Shown: piece after piece, positions 1 to 5,503 of the stretch
How positions within the stretch are numbered: position 1 is the first letter of the stretch
Layout of the letters: each line of letters starts with the position of its first letter
DNA from: Chloroflexota bacterium
GTDB taxonomy: Bacteria > Chloroflexota > Anaerolineae > UBA7937 > JACPPX01
Length of the DNA stretch: 7,195 bases
Assembly: GCA_016196905.1 (NCBI GenBank)
Contig: JACPWV010000096.1
Span: forward strand, 1-7,195
Direction of reading: 5' to 3'
The notes under the pieces: model-generated
What the model was told of the DNA's origin: nothing
What the model saw: the letters and a program-made list of their open reading frames with translations, nothing else
Database searches by the model: none
Position numbers and translations under genes: made by a program

Positions 1-2
1 CC

Positions 3-293
3 ATGGACAGTTTCATACCGGAGCTCGAGGACCGCTTAGTGGAGTGCCTCTATCGCGAATATGAGCGGACCACTAGCTTGCCTCGCCACGAGACCACCGT
101 CACCCTCAACATGCTGGGCTACTATGCGCTGGTGCGCATCGCCCCCTCAACCCCTGGGGCGATCATCGAGCTAGGCTTCATGGCCGATGACGCCGATCTG
201 CTGCGCAACGGCCAAGACCGGGTGGCCCGCGGCGTCGCCCAGGGCATCCTCTGCTTCCTCGGTCAGCCCAGTCCAAGTGGTAGCGTCTCCTAG
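3..293 (+). CDS. N-acetylmuramoyl-L-alanine amidase, C-terminal part (Amidase_3), cut by window edge
   Basis: This is the last 96 codons of a gene that almost certainly begins left of the window; the ATG at position 3 is probably internal. The segment around residues 50-60, with P51 and the run IIELGF, matches the end of the Amidase_3 fold, where the glutamate (E56 here) is a catalytic/zinc-site residue. After it come the usual D-D-x-D-L-L-R-N stretch and a closing amphipathic helix (RVARGVAQGIL). The family cleaves the amide bond between N-acetylmuramic acid and L-alanine in peptidoglycan, outside the cytoplasmic membrane. The zinc-binding His/Glu motifs and any signal peptide or SH3/SPOR domain would lie upstream and cannot be checked. 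The protein ends soon after the catalytic domain, so there is no C-terminal wall-binding module. It converges with the minus-strand operon. Confidence 0.8.
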   Translation: MDSFIPELEDRLVECLYREYERTTSLPRHETTVTLNMLGYYALVRIAPSTPGAIIELGFMADDADLLRNGQDRVARGVAQGILCFLGQPSPSGSVS

Positions 294-330
294 ATACTTT
301 GCCTGAGGACTTACACCAACCATCGCGGGC

Positions 331-369
331 GGCCGAGAGATACCGCGTCGGCCTCGGGTCGGGATTTTT
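331..369 (+). terminator. Weak terminator candidate after the amidase gene
   Basis: A perfect 6-base inverted repeat (GGCCGA at 331-336, TCGGCC at 348-353) is followed by a run of five T at 365-369, about 40-75 bases after the amidase stop. The T run sits 11 bases beyond the stem, farther than in a textbook intrinsic terminator, so this is a guess helped by its position between convergent genes. Confidence 0.3.
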
Positions 370-411
370 GAAGAACCCGCAGCCGACAGCCTCGTAAGGC
401 TAGGGCAACGG

Positions 412-435
412 CCTGGCTTCGCCAGGGCGCCCTGG
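412..435. repeat. Overlapping hairpin and 14-base perfect palindrome between convergent genes
   Basis: CCTGGC (412-417) can pair with GCCAGG (421-426) around a TTC loop. The segment CCAGGGCGCCCTGG (422-435) is a perfect 14-base palindrome. Both use 422-426, so the two structures exclude each other. The palindrome ends one base from the stop codon of the minus-strand DUF1461 gene (TAA at 439-437). It may slow or end transcription from either side. No long T run follows on the minus strand. A small AGCCT/AGGCT hairpin lies nearby at 388-401. Confidence 0.45.
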
Positions 436-436
436 A

Positions 437-1024
437 TTAGCTGCGTCGGGACGGCCTGAGTCGAAGGGACAGCCCGGCCAGCGCCGCCGCCTCCAGTAAG
501 GTGAGGCCGGCCCAGGCTAGAGCGGCGTTGCTCCAAAAGGCGGGTGGGAAGAGCTGGATAAGACTATCCGAATAGGGGAAAAGCCAGCTATTTCCTGTGA
601 AAAACAAACGATGAAAGTTCACAAGGAAGGTGTTGAAGCTCAATCCGAGGAATAGCCCGCCCAAGGCGAAAAGGCCGATGGTCAGCAGCCGATTCGCCAA
701 AGTTTTGACGTCCCCCATGTGGCGCAGCTCCCGCTCCTTGTAGAGCGGACCTTGTTCGTCGGCCAGCTCTCGCAGGGCGGAGATATCGCGCGGCGAGCGC
801 AGATAGGAGAGCGTGGCCACCGCAAACTCGCGCCGTTCGGCCACATCGTAGCGCTGCGCCGGCGGGATGTCCAAGGAGTACATGAGATCGATGAAAGTGG
901 GGGTCAGCAGCAGATAGAGGTTGCTCAACAGCAAGACGGGGGCCGTGAGGATGATGATCGCCCAACGTGCCAGCACAACCCCCAACGCGCGCGGCCCGAC
1001 GACGACCTCGGCCGAGGTCCCCAT
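437..1024 (-). CDS. DUF1461 / TIGR01906 (Lit-like) integral membrane protein, unusually short
   Basis: This 195-residue membrane protein carries the signatures of DUF1461: HMGDVK at 102-107, FHRLFF at 137-142, and NSWLFP...DSLIQLFPPAFW at 145-164. In Firmicutes a member of the family is Lit, the lipoprotein intramolecular transacylase, which moves an acyl chain to the N-terminal cysteine of lipoproteins at the outer face of the membrane; two conserved histidines are essential there, and H102 and H138 are the matching candidates. Predicted membrane segments are about 16-40, 111-131 and 164-187. As I recall the family, members have four helices and about 70 residues between the two histidines; here there are 36, so one helix appears to be missing. 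The ATG at 1024 follows AGAGGGTGA, located in the tail of the upstream gene, and lies 6 bases after that gene's stop, indicating an operon. Family assignment is firm; transacylase activity is inference. Confidence 0.75.
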   Translation of the reverse strand: MGTSAEVVVGPRALGVVLARWAIIILTAPVLLLSNLYLLLTPTFIDLMYSLDIPPAQRYDVAERREFAVATLSYLRSPRDISALRELADEQGPLYKERELRHMGDVKTLANRLLTIGLFALGGLFLGLSFNTFLVNFHRLFFTGNSWLFPYSDSLIQLFPPAFWSNAALAWAGLTLLEAAALAGLSLRLRPSRRS

Positions 1025-1030
1025 GCTGGT

Positions 1031-2566
1031 TTATTCACCCTCTAAAATATAGCGTAGCGCGATGAGGTGGATGAGGTGCTCCACCGGGGCCCGGTCATCG
1101 GTGTAGACCGTTCCCTGCCCTTCCCAGCGGCGCACCCGCCCCTGGGTCCAAGAAGCCACCTCGCGCAGGGCAGGGTGGGTTAATCGTTCCAGATTCTGGG
1201 CGAAATCGCTCAGTTCAGTGTCCTGGTTGGTTCCCACCACCAGGGAGTTGGCCTGGCTAAGGGCATCGATGATGTAGACATCAGGGAAAACATCGGCCAT
1301 GGTGCTGGCCAGGACTTGTACCAGCCGATGATCGTGGACCGTGCGCCCGGCGTTGATAGCCAGCACTCCGCGCGGCGTCAGGTGATCCCGCGCCAACTGG
1401 AAAAATTCGACCGTGGTCAGATGAAAGGGGATGTAGGGCTGACGGTAGGCGTCCACGGCGATGACGTCCCAACGCTCTTTTGTGCGACTCAAGTACTGGC
1501 GGCCGTCTGCGGCGATGGCTCTCAGATTGGGCTCGCGCATAGCGAAGTAGTCGTGCCCCACCTGAATGATGGCCGGATCGATCTCTACCCCCGTGATGGG
1601 TATCGAACCGTAGACCGCGGTGTACTCCTTGGCCACCGTGCCCGCCCCCAGGCCGATGAGCAGCAGGTTGCTCACATCCGGGGGAGCGACGGCGTGATTG
1701 AAATAGGGAGCCAACAGAAAATAATCCCAAATGCCGTAGCTCAACACGCGGTTCGGATTGTAATAGGAGTGAACCGCCTGGCCCTCGTTGAGATACAAAA
1801 GCAGCTCCTCACCCTCGCGCACCACTTGAATATAGTTGTAGGGGGATTCCGCCTCGAGGACCAGGCCGGGGGCAGCTCGGATCACCCGCGCCGGGAAAAG
1901 CAGGCCCAGCAGGGCAATCAGCAAAGGGAGCGGGGCGTATAGGAGCGCGCGCCGGCCGATGCAGCGATACAGCCCTCCCAGCGCAGCCAGCATGCTGGCC
2001 AGGGCGAAGAGCAGAAAGGTGGCCTGCGTGCCCAGGGCAGGTATCGTCACCAGCACGGGGAGGAAAGTGCCCAAGATGCTGCCCAAAGTGGAGAGGGCGT
2101 AGATCCCTCCCGCGGTCTGGCCAGTGCTCAGCAGCGAGGCGGCCTGTAAACGAATAGCGAAGGGCGATACACAACCCAGCAGGACCACCGGCACCAGGAA
2201 CAAGGCCAGGATGGCCAACAGCGAGCCCAGCAGGATATCCAAGGAATAATCGAGCAAGCCGAGGGCGGAGAAACGTAAGATCGGCTGCGCCAGGTGTGGC
2301 ACCCACCCGATGGCGAATCCGGCCCACAGGATCAGTTGATAGAGGATCGGGGGACGGGGGAACCGATCGGCCAGCCATCCTCCCAGATAATAGCCCACGG
2401 AGAGGTAGATCAGCATCAGGCCGATGAGATTGGCCCAGATGATGAGGGAAGTGCCAAAGTAGGGCGCCAGCAGGCGGGAGGCGCCCATCTCCACCGCCAA
2501 GACGGTCATTCCGCTGAGGAAGACCGTGAACAGGAGATAGCGATCTCGGGCTGGGGGACTTCCCAT
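1031..2566 (-). CDS. Fused MFS / spermidine-synthase-like membrane protein
   Basis: This 511-residue protein has two parts. Residues 10 to about 230 form several hydrophobic segments with the typical opening VLAVEMGASRLLAPYFGTS. Residues about 235-511 are a spermidine-synthase-like Rossmann domain: nucleotide loop GLGAGT (305-310), acidic VEID (327-330), ADGR (353-356), VDAYRQP (371-377) and the closing TDDRAPVE (489-496). The aminopropyltransferase active-site pattern (a D-E then Y-H-E stretch) is not seen; the equivalent region reads LNEGQAVHSYYNP, so polyamine synthesis should not be assumed and the substrate is unknown. The frame can be extended to a TTG at 2614, but that codon falls in the -35 box of a good promoter, and start here would be upstream of the transcript. 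ATG 2566 fits the family's N-terminus and would leave a leader of only about 13 bases, without a clear Shine-Dalgarno. It is the first gene of an operon with the DUF1461 gene. Confidence 0.85.
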   Translation of the reverse strand: MGSPPARDRYLLFTVFLSGMTVLAVEMGASRLLAPYFGTSLIIWANLIGLMLIYLSVGYYLGGWLADRFPRPPILYQLILWAGFAIGWVPHLAQPILRFSALGLLDYSLDILLGSLLAILALFLVPVVLLGCVSPFAIRLQAASLLSTGQTAGGIYALSTLGSILGTFLPVLVTIPALGTQATFLLFALASMLAALGGLYRCIGRRALLYAPLPLLIALLGLLFPARVIRAAPGLVLEAESPYNYIQVVREGEELLLYLNEGQAVHSYYNPNRVLSYGIWDYFLLAPYFNHAVAPPDVSNLLLIGLGAGTVAKEYTAVYGSIPITGVEIDPAIIQVGHDYFAMREPNLRAIAADGRQYLSRTKERWDVIAVDAYRQPYIPFHLTTVEFFQLARDHLTPRGVLAINAGRTVHDHRLVQVLASTMADVFPDVYIIDALSQANSLVVGTNQDTELSDFAQNLERLTHPALREVASWTQGRVRRWEGQGTVYTDDRAPVEHLIHLIALRYILEGE

Positions 2567-2585
2567 GGGCAGCCTGGCAGCGTCG

Positions 2586-2614
2586 ATTATACTCGAGGGT
2601 CTGGGGCAGGCCAA
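2586..2614 (-). promoter_or_regulatory. Sigma-70-type promoter of the minus-strand operon
   Basis: On the minus strand TTGGCC (2614-2609), a 17-base spacer and a perfect TATAAT (2591-2586) form a housekeeping promoter. Transcription would begin near 2579, just ahead of the ATG at 2566. The -35 box coincides with the TTG that would otherwise be the start of the longest reading frame. Confidence 0.65.
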
Positions 2615-2638
2615 ACTTCAGCGGGATCGGCAGGCGCA

Positions 2639-2667
2639 TTGACACCCTAATAGCTCTTTGATACTAT
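2639..2667 (+). promoter_or_regulatory. Sigma-70-type promoter of the histidine kinase gene
   Basis: A perfect TTGACA (2639-2644), a 17-base spacer and TACTAT (2662-2667, four of six matching) precede the kinase gene. Initiation would be near 2674, leaving a leader of about 25 bases that includes the AGGGAG ribosome binding site at 2686-2691. Its -35 box is 24 bases from that of the opposite promoter, so the two polymerases would bind back to back. Confidence 0.7.
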
Positions 2668-2698
2668 TGTCCTACTTTATCAGGCAGGGAGTACCCGC

Positions 2699-3823
2699 TT
2701 GGAAGTTCGAGAGCATGAGGCGGTGACCCCCCCGGCTCAGCAGGCCGCGGGGGTGGTGACCTCTCTAGAGGAGCTTCTAGGGCATCTCCTGGATACGATC
2801 ATTCTGGCCACTGGGGCCCAGGAGGGATCGCTCATGCTCCTGCACGAAGGGCGGGAGCTGCTGACGGTCAACTCGGCGCGCGGCCCGCGTGAGCAGCTGG
2901 TGCGCAGCACCCTCCGCCGCCTGGGAGAAGGCATCTCCGGCTGGGTAGCTCAAAACCGGGAGCCCTTGCTTTTAATCGGCCCAGTGGATGACGCGCGCTT
3001 CCCCGGCACCGCCCGCGATTTGAAGGACGCCATGTGCGTCCCGCTCATCGTAGAGGACCGGGTGATCGGGGTCCTCTCGGTGAGCAACAAGAAGGGCGAG
3101 GCGACCTTCAACCAGGCCGATCTGGATCACCTCTTGGCTATCACCCAGCCCGTCGCCAAAACGATCGCCCTGACCCTCACCCAACGGGAGGCGGACGCCG
3201 AGTCGAGTGCCTGGGCGCGCCGGCAACTGGCCCAAGAGATCCACGACGGGCTCCTCCAGGATTTGAATAGTCTCCTGCTGCACCTGCGCCTCTTCGAGGA
3301 ATACCGCGAGCGCGATGCGGGGGAGGCGGCCGAGCAGTTGGAAAAGTCGCGCCACCAGGCGGAGGAGTCGCTGGTGGAATTGCGCCACCTGGTTTTCGAT
3401 CTCCGCCTGCCCGAGGCGGGCCGGCTGAGCCTGGTGCATGAACTGCGGGGGTACGTGGCCGATTTCGGAAAGCGCAGCCGGATCCAGGCCGTTTTCAACG
3501 TGGTGGGCAGCGAGCGGGAACTGCCTCTGAGCGTGAAAAAGAATCTGTATCGCATTGCTCAGGAGGCCCTCACCAACGTCCGCCGCCACGCCGCAGCGCG
3601 CCGGGTGGAGGTGCGCCTGGAGTTCCGCTCGGACGAGGTGGAGCTCAGCATCCGCGACGACGGCCATGGCTTCCGCCCGGAGGTTGCGCTGGCCCAGGCG
3701 GAGACCAGCAAACGGTTCGGGCTCATCGGCATGAAAGAGCGCACCTACCTACTGGGCGGCCAATTCTACCTGCAGACCGCTCCTGGCCAGGGCACCGTGA
3801 TCCGGGTGGTGGTGCCACTGTAG
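2699..3823 (+). CDS. Soluble GAF-domain sensor histidine kinase, NarL/DesK class
   Basis: This 374-residue cytoplasmic kinase has no signal peptide or membrane helix. Residues about 22-160 form a GAF sensing domain (EGSLMLL, GEGISGWVAQ, VPLIVEDRVIGVLSV). A short helical linker leads to a HisKA_3 dimerisation domain with the phosphoacceptor H182 in QEIHDGLLQDL. The HATPase_c domain shows the N box RIAQEALTNVRRHA (285-298, N293), G1 around RDDGHGF (319-325) and G2 FGLIGMKER (340-348). Kinases of this class autophosphorylate and pass phosphate to LuxR-type response regulators; none is adjacent, so the partner is elsewhere. The ligand of the GAF domain cannot be read from sequence. The start is a TTG, chosen because AGGGAG lies 7 bases before it and the promoter fits; a GTG at 2723 is the next option. 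It is transcribed away from the MFS/synthase operon. Confidence 0.88.
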   Translation: MEVREHEAVTPPAQQAAGVVTSLEELLGHLLDTIILATGAQEGSLMLLHEGRELLTVNSARGPREQLVRSTLRRLGEGISGWVAQNREPLLLIGPVDDARFPGTARDLKDAMCVPLIVEDRVIGVLSVSNKKGEATFNQADLDHLLAITQPVAKTIALTLTQREADAESSAWARRQLAQEIHDGLLQDLNSLLLHLRLFEEYRERDAGEAAEQLEKSRHQAEESLVELRHLVFDLRLPEAGRLSLVHELRGYVADFGKRSRIQAVFNVVGSERELPLSVKKNLYRIAQEALTNVRRHAAARRVEVRLEFRSDEVELSIRDDGHGFRPEVALAQAETSKRFGLIGMKERTYLLGGQFYLQTAPGQGTVIRVVVPL

Positions 3824-3847
3824 AAACCGCCGCGAGCCAGCCCTCGC

Positions 3848-3875
3848 CCCTCATCCCCACACCATCGGGAGAGGG
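3848..3875. repeat. Imperfect hairpin after the kinase gene, possible dispersed repeat or terminator
   Basis: CCCTC (3848-3852) pairs with GAGGG (3871-3875), with an inner CCC/GGG pairing, 24 bases past the kinase stop. The C-rich run followed by GGGAGAGGGA resembles a pyrimidine-rich intergenic repeat common in many GC-rich genomes. No T run follows, so termination by this element alone is doubtful. A single copy in the window does not prove that it is a repeat. Confidence 0.3.
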
Positions 3876-3889
3876 ACCGCTGAGCGGCG

Positions 3890-3917
3890 TTGACAATCGA
3901 TAGCAGCCGACTATAAT
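3890..3917 (+). promoter_or_regulatory. Consensus promoter of the tRNA-Gly gene
   Basis: TTGACA (3890-3895), a 16-base spacer and TATAAT (3912-3917) match the sigma-70 consensus in all twelve positions. Initiation near 3924 would leave a 5' leader of only about four bases before the tRNA, so little 5' trimming by RNase P would be needed. This is the strongest promoter in the window by sequence. Confidence 0.85.
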
Positions 3918-3927
3918 AGGCTTGGGT

Positions 3928-4000
3928 GCGGGTGTAACTCAGTTGGTAGAGTGTCTGCTTCCCAAGCAGAATGTCGGGGGTTCGAGTCCCCTCACCCGCT
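3928..4000 (+). tRNA. tRNA-Gly, anticodon CCC
   Basis: A 73-base tRNA folds completely. The acceptor stem GCGGGTG/CACCCGC has seven perfect pairs and a discriminator T at 4000. The D stem is ACTC/GAGT. The anticodon stem TCTGC/GCAGA encloses loop TTCCCAA, with anticodon CCC at 3961-3963, reading GGG codons. The T arm has GGGGG pairing with CCCCT around TTCGAGT. The 3' CCA is not encoded and must be added after transcription. An antisense reading frame here yields a familiar spurious protein and is not a gene. Confidence 0.97.
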
Positions 4001-4058
4001 CTACATAGACCGCGGCGGTTTAGAAAGTTCACCCACTCAAAAAGTGTTAGCGTGTACC

Positions 4059-4084
4059 GAAAAGCTCTCAGCGCTCTACTTTTC
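4059..4084. other. Inverted repeat GAAAAG/CTTTTC downstream of the tRNA
   Basis: GAAAAG (4059-4064) and CTTTTC (4079-4084) are perfect inverted copies around a 14-base interior containing AGCGCT. It could help end tRNA transcription or be chance. No gene is seen between the tRNA and this element. Confidence 0.25.
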
Positions 4085-4121
4085 TACGACGCCATAGCGG
4101 GGAGGAAAGAACGCGGTCATC

Positions 4122-4157
4122 AGCGCCAACCACTCTCCTAAGGTGGGTTGGCGCTTT
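4122..4157 (+). terminator. Strong hairpin, probable intrinsic terminator
   Basis: AGCGCCAACC (4122-4131) pairs perfectly with GGTTGGCGCT (4146-4155), extendable by AC/GT across a one-base bulge. The loop is about 10-14 bases, and the stem runs into TTTCCTCTGT. The T tract is short, but the ten-pair stem is the best terminator-like structure in the gap. It may end transcription from the tRNA promoter, 122 bases upstream, or insulate the inositol operon. Confidence 0.5.
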
Positions 4158-4160
4158 CCT

Positions 4161-4480
4161 CTGTCTGTGGCGTGGGGAAGATCTGGAGCCGATCAACTGG
4201 GCGGGGTGGGGTCACGAGCTCGACCCCATAGGCGGGCGAGCCCCCCGACGCCCATCGCCAAACTGGCGGGGCGATCGCCTGACAGAAGATCGCCTAGCCG
4301 GCTCGGTTTACTAGATAGCTGCGTTTCCCTGGCGCCGAGAGGACCTCTCGAAGGCGCGGAGCGCTTGCTCTCCAGGTTCTTCAATCTGCCGACGCGGCGA
4401 CGGCCCTCGGATGCGACAGCGGCAGGCTGACCCTGGGGGGTGACGTGGCCTTGCACTAGGGTCGCTGGGGACGGTCTTTA
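4161..4480. other. Non-coding stretch rich in GC hairpins
   Basis: No convincing gene is present in about 320 bases. Reading frames exist on both strands (4143-4430 +, 4193-4456 -), but their products are low-complexity Arg/Pro/Gly/Ser proteins with no recognisable domain or ribosome binding site. Visible structure includes TGGGGTC/GACCCCA (4207-4213 with 4222-4228), GGGCG/CGCCC (4234-4238 with 4249-4253), CGCC/GGCG (4256-4268), the palindrome GGCGATCGCC (4270-4279), and GCGCC-GAGAGG / CCTCTC-GGCGC (4332-4357). It may be a long leader of the iolB operon, an unrecognised RNA, or simply GC-rich spacer. Confidence 0.35.
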
Positions 4481-4481
4481 T

Positions 4482-4498
4482 CGTTGGTTTCGACAACG
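4482..4498. promoter_or_regulatory. Inverted repeat CGTTG-N7-CAACG, operator candidate
   Basis: CGTTG (4482-4486) and CAACG (4494-4498) form a perfect dyad of operator-like size, about 115 bases before the iolB start. The TTG...CAA shape resembles sites of LacI-type repressors, which often control sugar operons, but no regulator gene is in view to support this. Confidence 0.25.
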
Positions 4499-4513
4499 CC
4501 GCTCACCTCGTTC

Positions 4514-4542
4514 GGGTCAATCCCCGCTGACCCTGTCTGACC
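4514..4542. promoter_or_regulatory. GGGTCA-N8-TGACCC dyad plus a third TGACC half-site, operator candidate
   Basis: GGGTCA (4514-4519) and TGACCC (4528-4533) are perfect inverted copies. A further TGACC at 4538-4542 repeats the second half-site 10 bases on, one helical turn away. The same six-base motif also occurs at 4209-4214 and 4428-4433 in this gap; the 10-mer GCTGACCCTG is present at both 4426 and 4526. The location 70-100 bases before iolB suits an inositol-responsive regulator. The binding protein is unknown. Confidence 0.4.
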
Positions 4543-4613
4543 AACTTAAATATCCATGAGCGGTGCCCCCTGTTTTGAGGTGGTTGGGCGCCGGAACCGG
4601 AAGCAGACTCGTT

Positions 4614-5471
4614 ATGCTGATTCATCCACAGTCTCGGTCGGGCGAATACATGCGTGTGACCCCGGCAAAAGCCGGTTGGGACTTGCTGCACTTTGCCGCG
4701 CGGCGCATGCGGCGCGGCGAGCGGTGGAGCAACAACACCGACGAGAGTGAATATGCATTGGTTATCCTGGGCGGGGTTTGCTCGCTCCGCTCCTCGCGCG
4801 GCGAATGGCTACGTATCGGCCGCCGTCTCGACGTTTTCCAGGGCATGCCCTACACTCTGTACCTGCCGCGCCGCACTGAATTCACCGTGGAGGTGCACAG
4901 CGACGAGCTTGACGTAGCCTACGGTTGGTGCGCGACCAACCAGGACCATCCCTCCCGGCTGGTCAGGCCCGAACAGGTAGAGGTTGAAATTCGGGGCGGT
5001 GGCAACGCCACTCGCCAGATCAATCACATCATCCCGCCGGGTTTCGATTGTCATCGCCTGGTGTGCGTCGAGGTTTACACCCCTTCCGGAAACTGGAGCT
5101 CGTATCCTCCGCACAAACACGATGTCCATCGAGAGGACGAAACCGGCAACCTTCTCGAAGCCGATTTGGAGGAGATTTACTTCTACAAGATGGATCGAGC
5201 GAGCGGCTACGCCATTCAGCGGCTGTACACCAACGATCGGCGGCTTGACGAGATCTTCATGGCCCGAAACGACAACCTGGTCCTGGTACCCGAAGGCTAC
5301 CACCCCGTCGTCTCCGCCCATGGGTACACCACCTACTACCTGAACTTCCTGGCCGGAAGCGCGCAGTCGCTGGCGTACTCCGATGATCCCGAGCACGCTT
5401 GGATCAAGAAAACCTGGAGAGAAAGGGATCCGCGGGTACCGGTGGTGAGCATGGCCATGGAGGCGGAATAG
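4614..5471 (+). CDS. iolB: 5-deoxy-glucuronate isomerase (IolB)
   Basis: This 285-residue cytoplasmic enzyme isomerises 5-deoxy-D-glucuronate to 5-dehydro-2-deoxy-D-gluconate (EC 5.3.1.30), a middle step of myo-inositol breakdown between IolD and IolC. The IolB/KduI double-cupin signature is plain: GNWSSYPPHKHD (159-170), EADLEEIYFYK (182-192), RLYTNDRRLDE (203-213), VPEGYHPVVSAHGYTTYYLNF (225-245). H167, H169, E187 and H236 are likely metal ligands. Length fits the family (about 270). The ATG at 4614 is chosen because the family begins directly with a short lead-in to the VTP..AGW motif seen at 15-22, and GGAAG lies 10 bases upstream. A longer start (GTG 4563) adds 17 unrelated residues and has no ribosome binding site. 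It precedes the permease by 32 bases, so an operon is likely. No other iol enzyme is in the window. Confidence 0.92.
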   Translation: MLIHPQSRSGEYMRVTPAKAGWDLLHFAARRMRRGERWSNNTDESEYALVILGGVCSLRSSRGEWLRIGRRLDVFQGMPYTLYLPRRTEFTVEVHSDELDVAYGWCATNQDHPSRLVRPEQVEVEIRGGGNATRQINHIIPPGFDCHRLVCVEVYTPSGNWSSYPPHKHDVHREDETGNLLEADLEEIYFYKMDRASGYAIQRLYTNDRRLDEIFMARNDNLVLVPEGYHPVVSAHGYTTYYLNFLAGSAQSLAYSDDPEHAWIKKTWRERDPRVPVVSMAMEAE

Positions 5472-5503
5472 CCGACAGGCCAACTCAAAACCCTGCCGAA
5501 TCC

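Noticed and set aside
1316..1942. Long + strand reading frame opposite the MFS/synthase gene
   Set aside because: It is a shadow of the GC-rich gene on the other strand, with no recognisable domain; the same holds for the frame at 2972-3667 opposite the kinase and at 4809-5483 opposite iolB.
3766..4032. Antisense reading frame with product containing GEGTRTPDILLGKQTLYQLS
   Set aside because: This is the well-known false protein produced by translating the reverse strand of a tRNA gene; the stretch overlies the tRNA-Gly.
4270..4279. GGCGATCGCC, resembling the cyanobacterial HIP1 octamer
   Set aside because: I noticed only this one copy, and nothing else points to cyanobacteria.
4097..4290. 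RNase P RNA-like pieces (GGAGGAAAG, later GACAGAAG)
   Set aside because: Only short matches; the conserved core between them and the overall length and folding of RNase P RNA are absent.
4143..4456. Overlapping reading frames on both strands in the tRNA-iolB gap
   Set aside because: Products are low-complexity Arg/Pro/Gly/Ser-rich chains without a domain, a proper ribosome binding site, or coding-like codon use.
4001..4560. Genomic island or attachment site at the tRNA-Gly 3' end
   Set aside because: No repeat of the tRNA 3' end and no integrase were found within the window; the idea cannot be supported here.
4563..4613. GTG start 17 codons upstream for iolB
   Set aside because: No Shine-Dalgarno, and the added residues have no counterpart in the family; ATG 4614 fits better.
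5399..5503. Longer N-terminus for the permease, overlapping the end of iolB
   Set aside because: It adds 35 polar residues read out of frame through iolB and has no support as a real extension.
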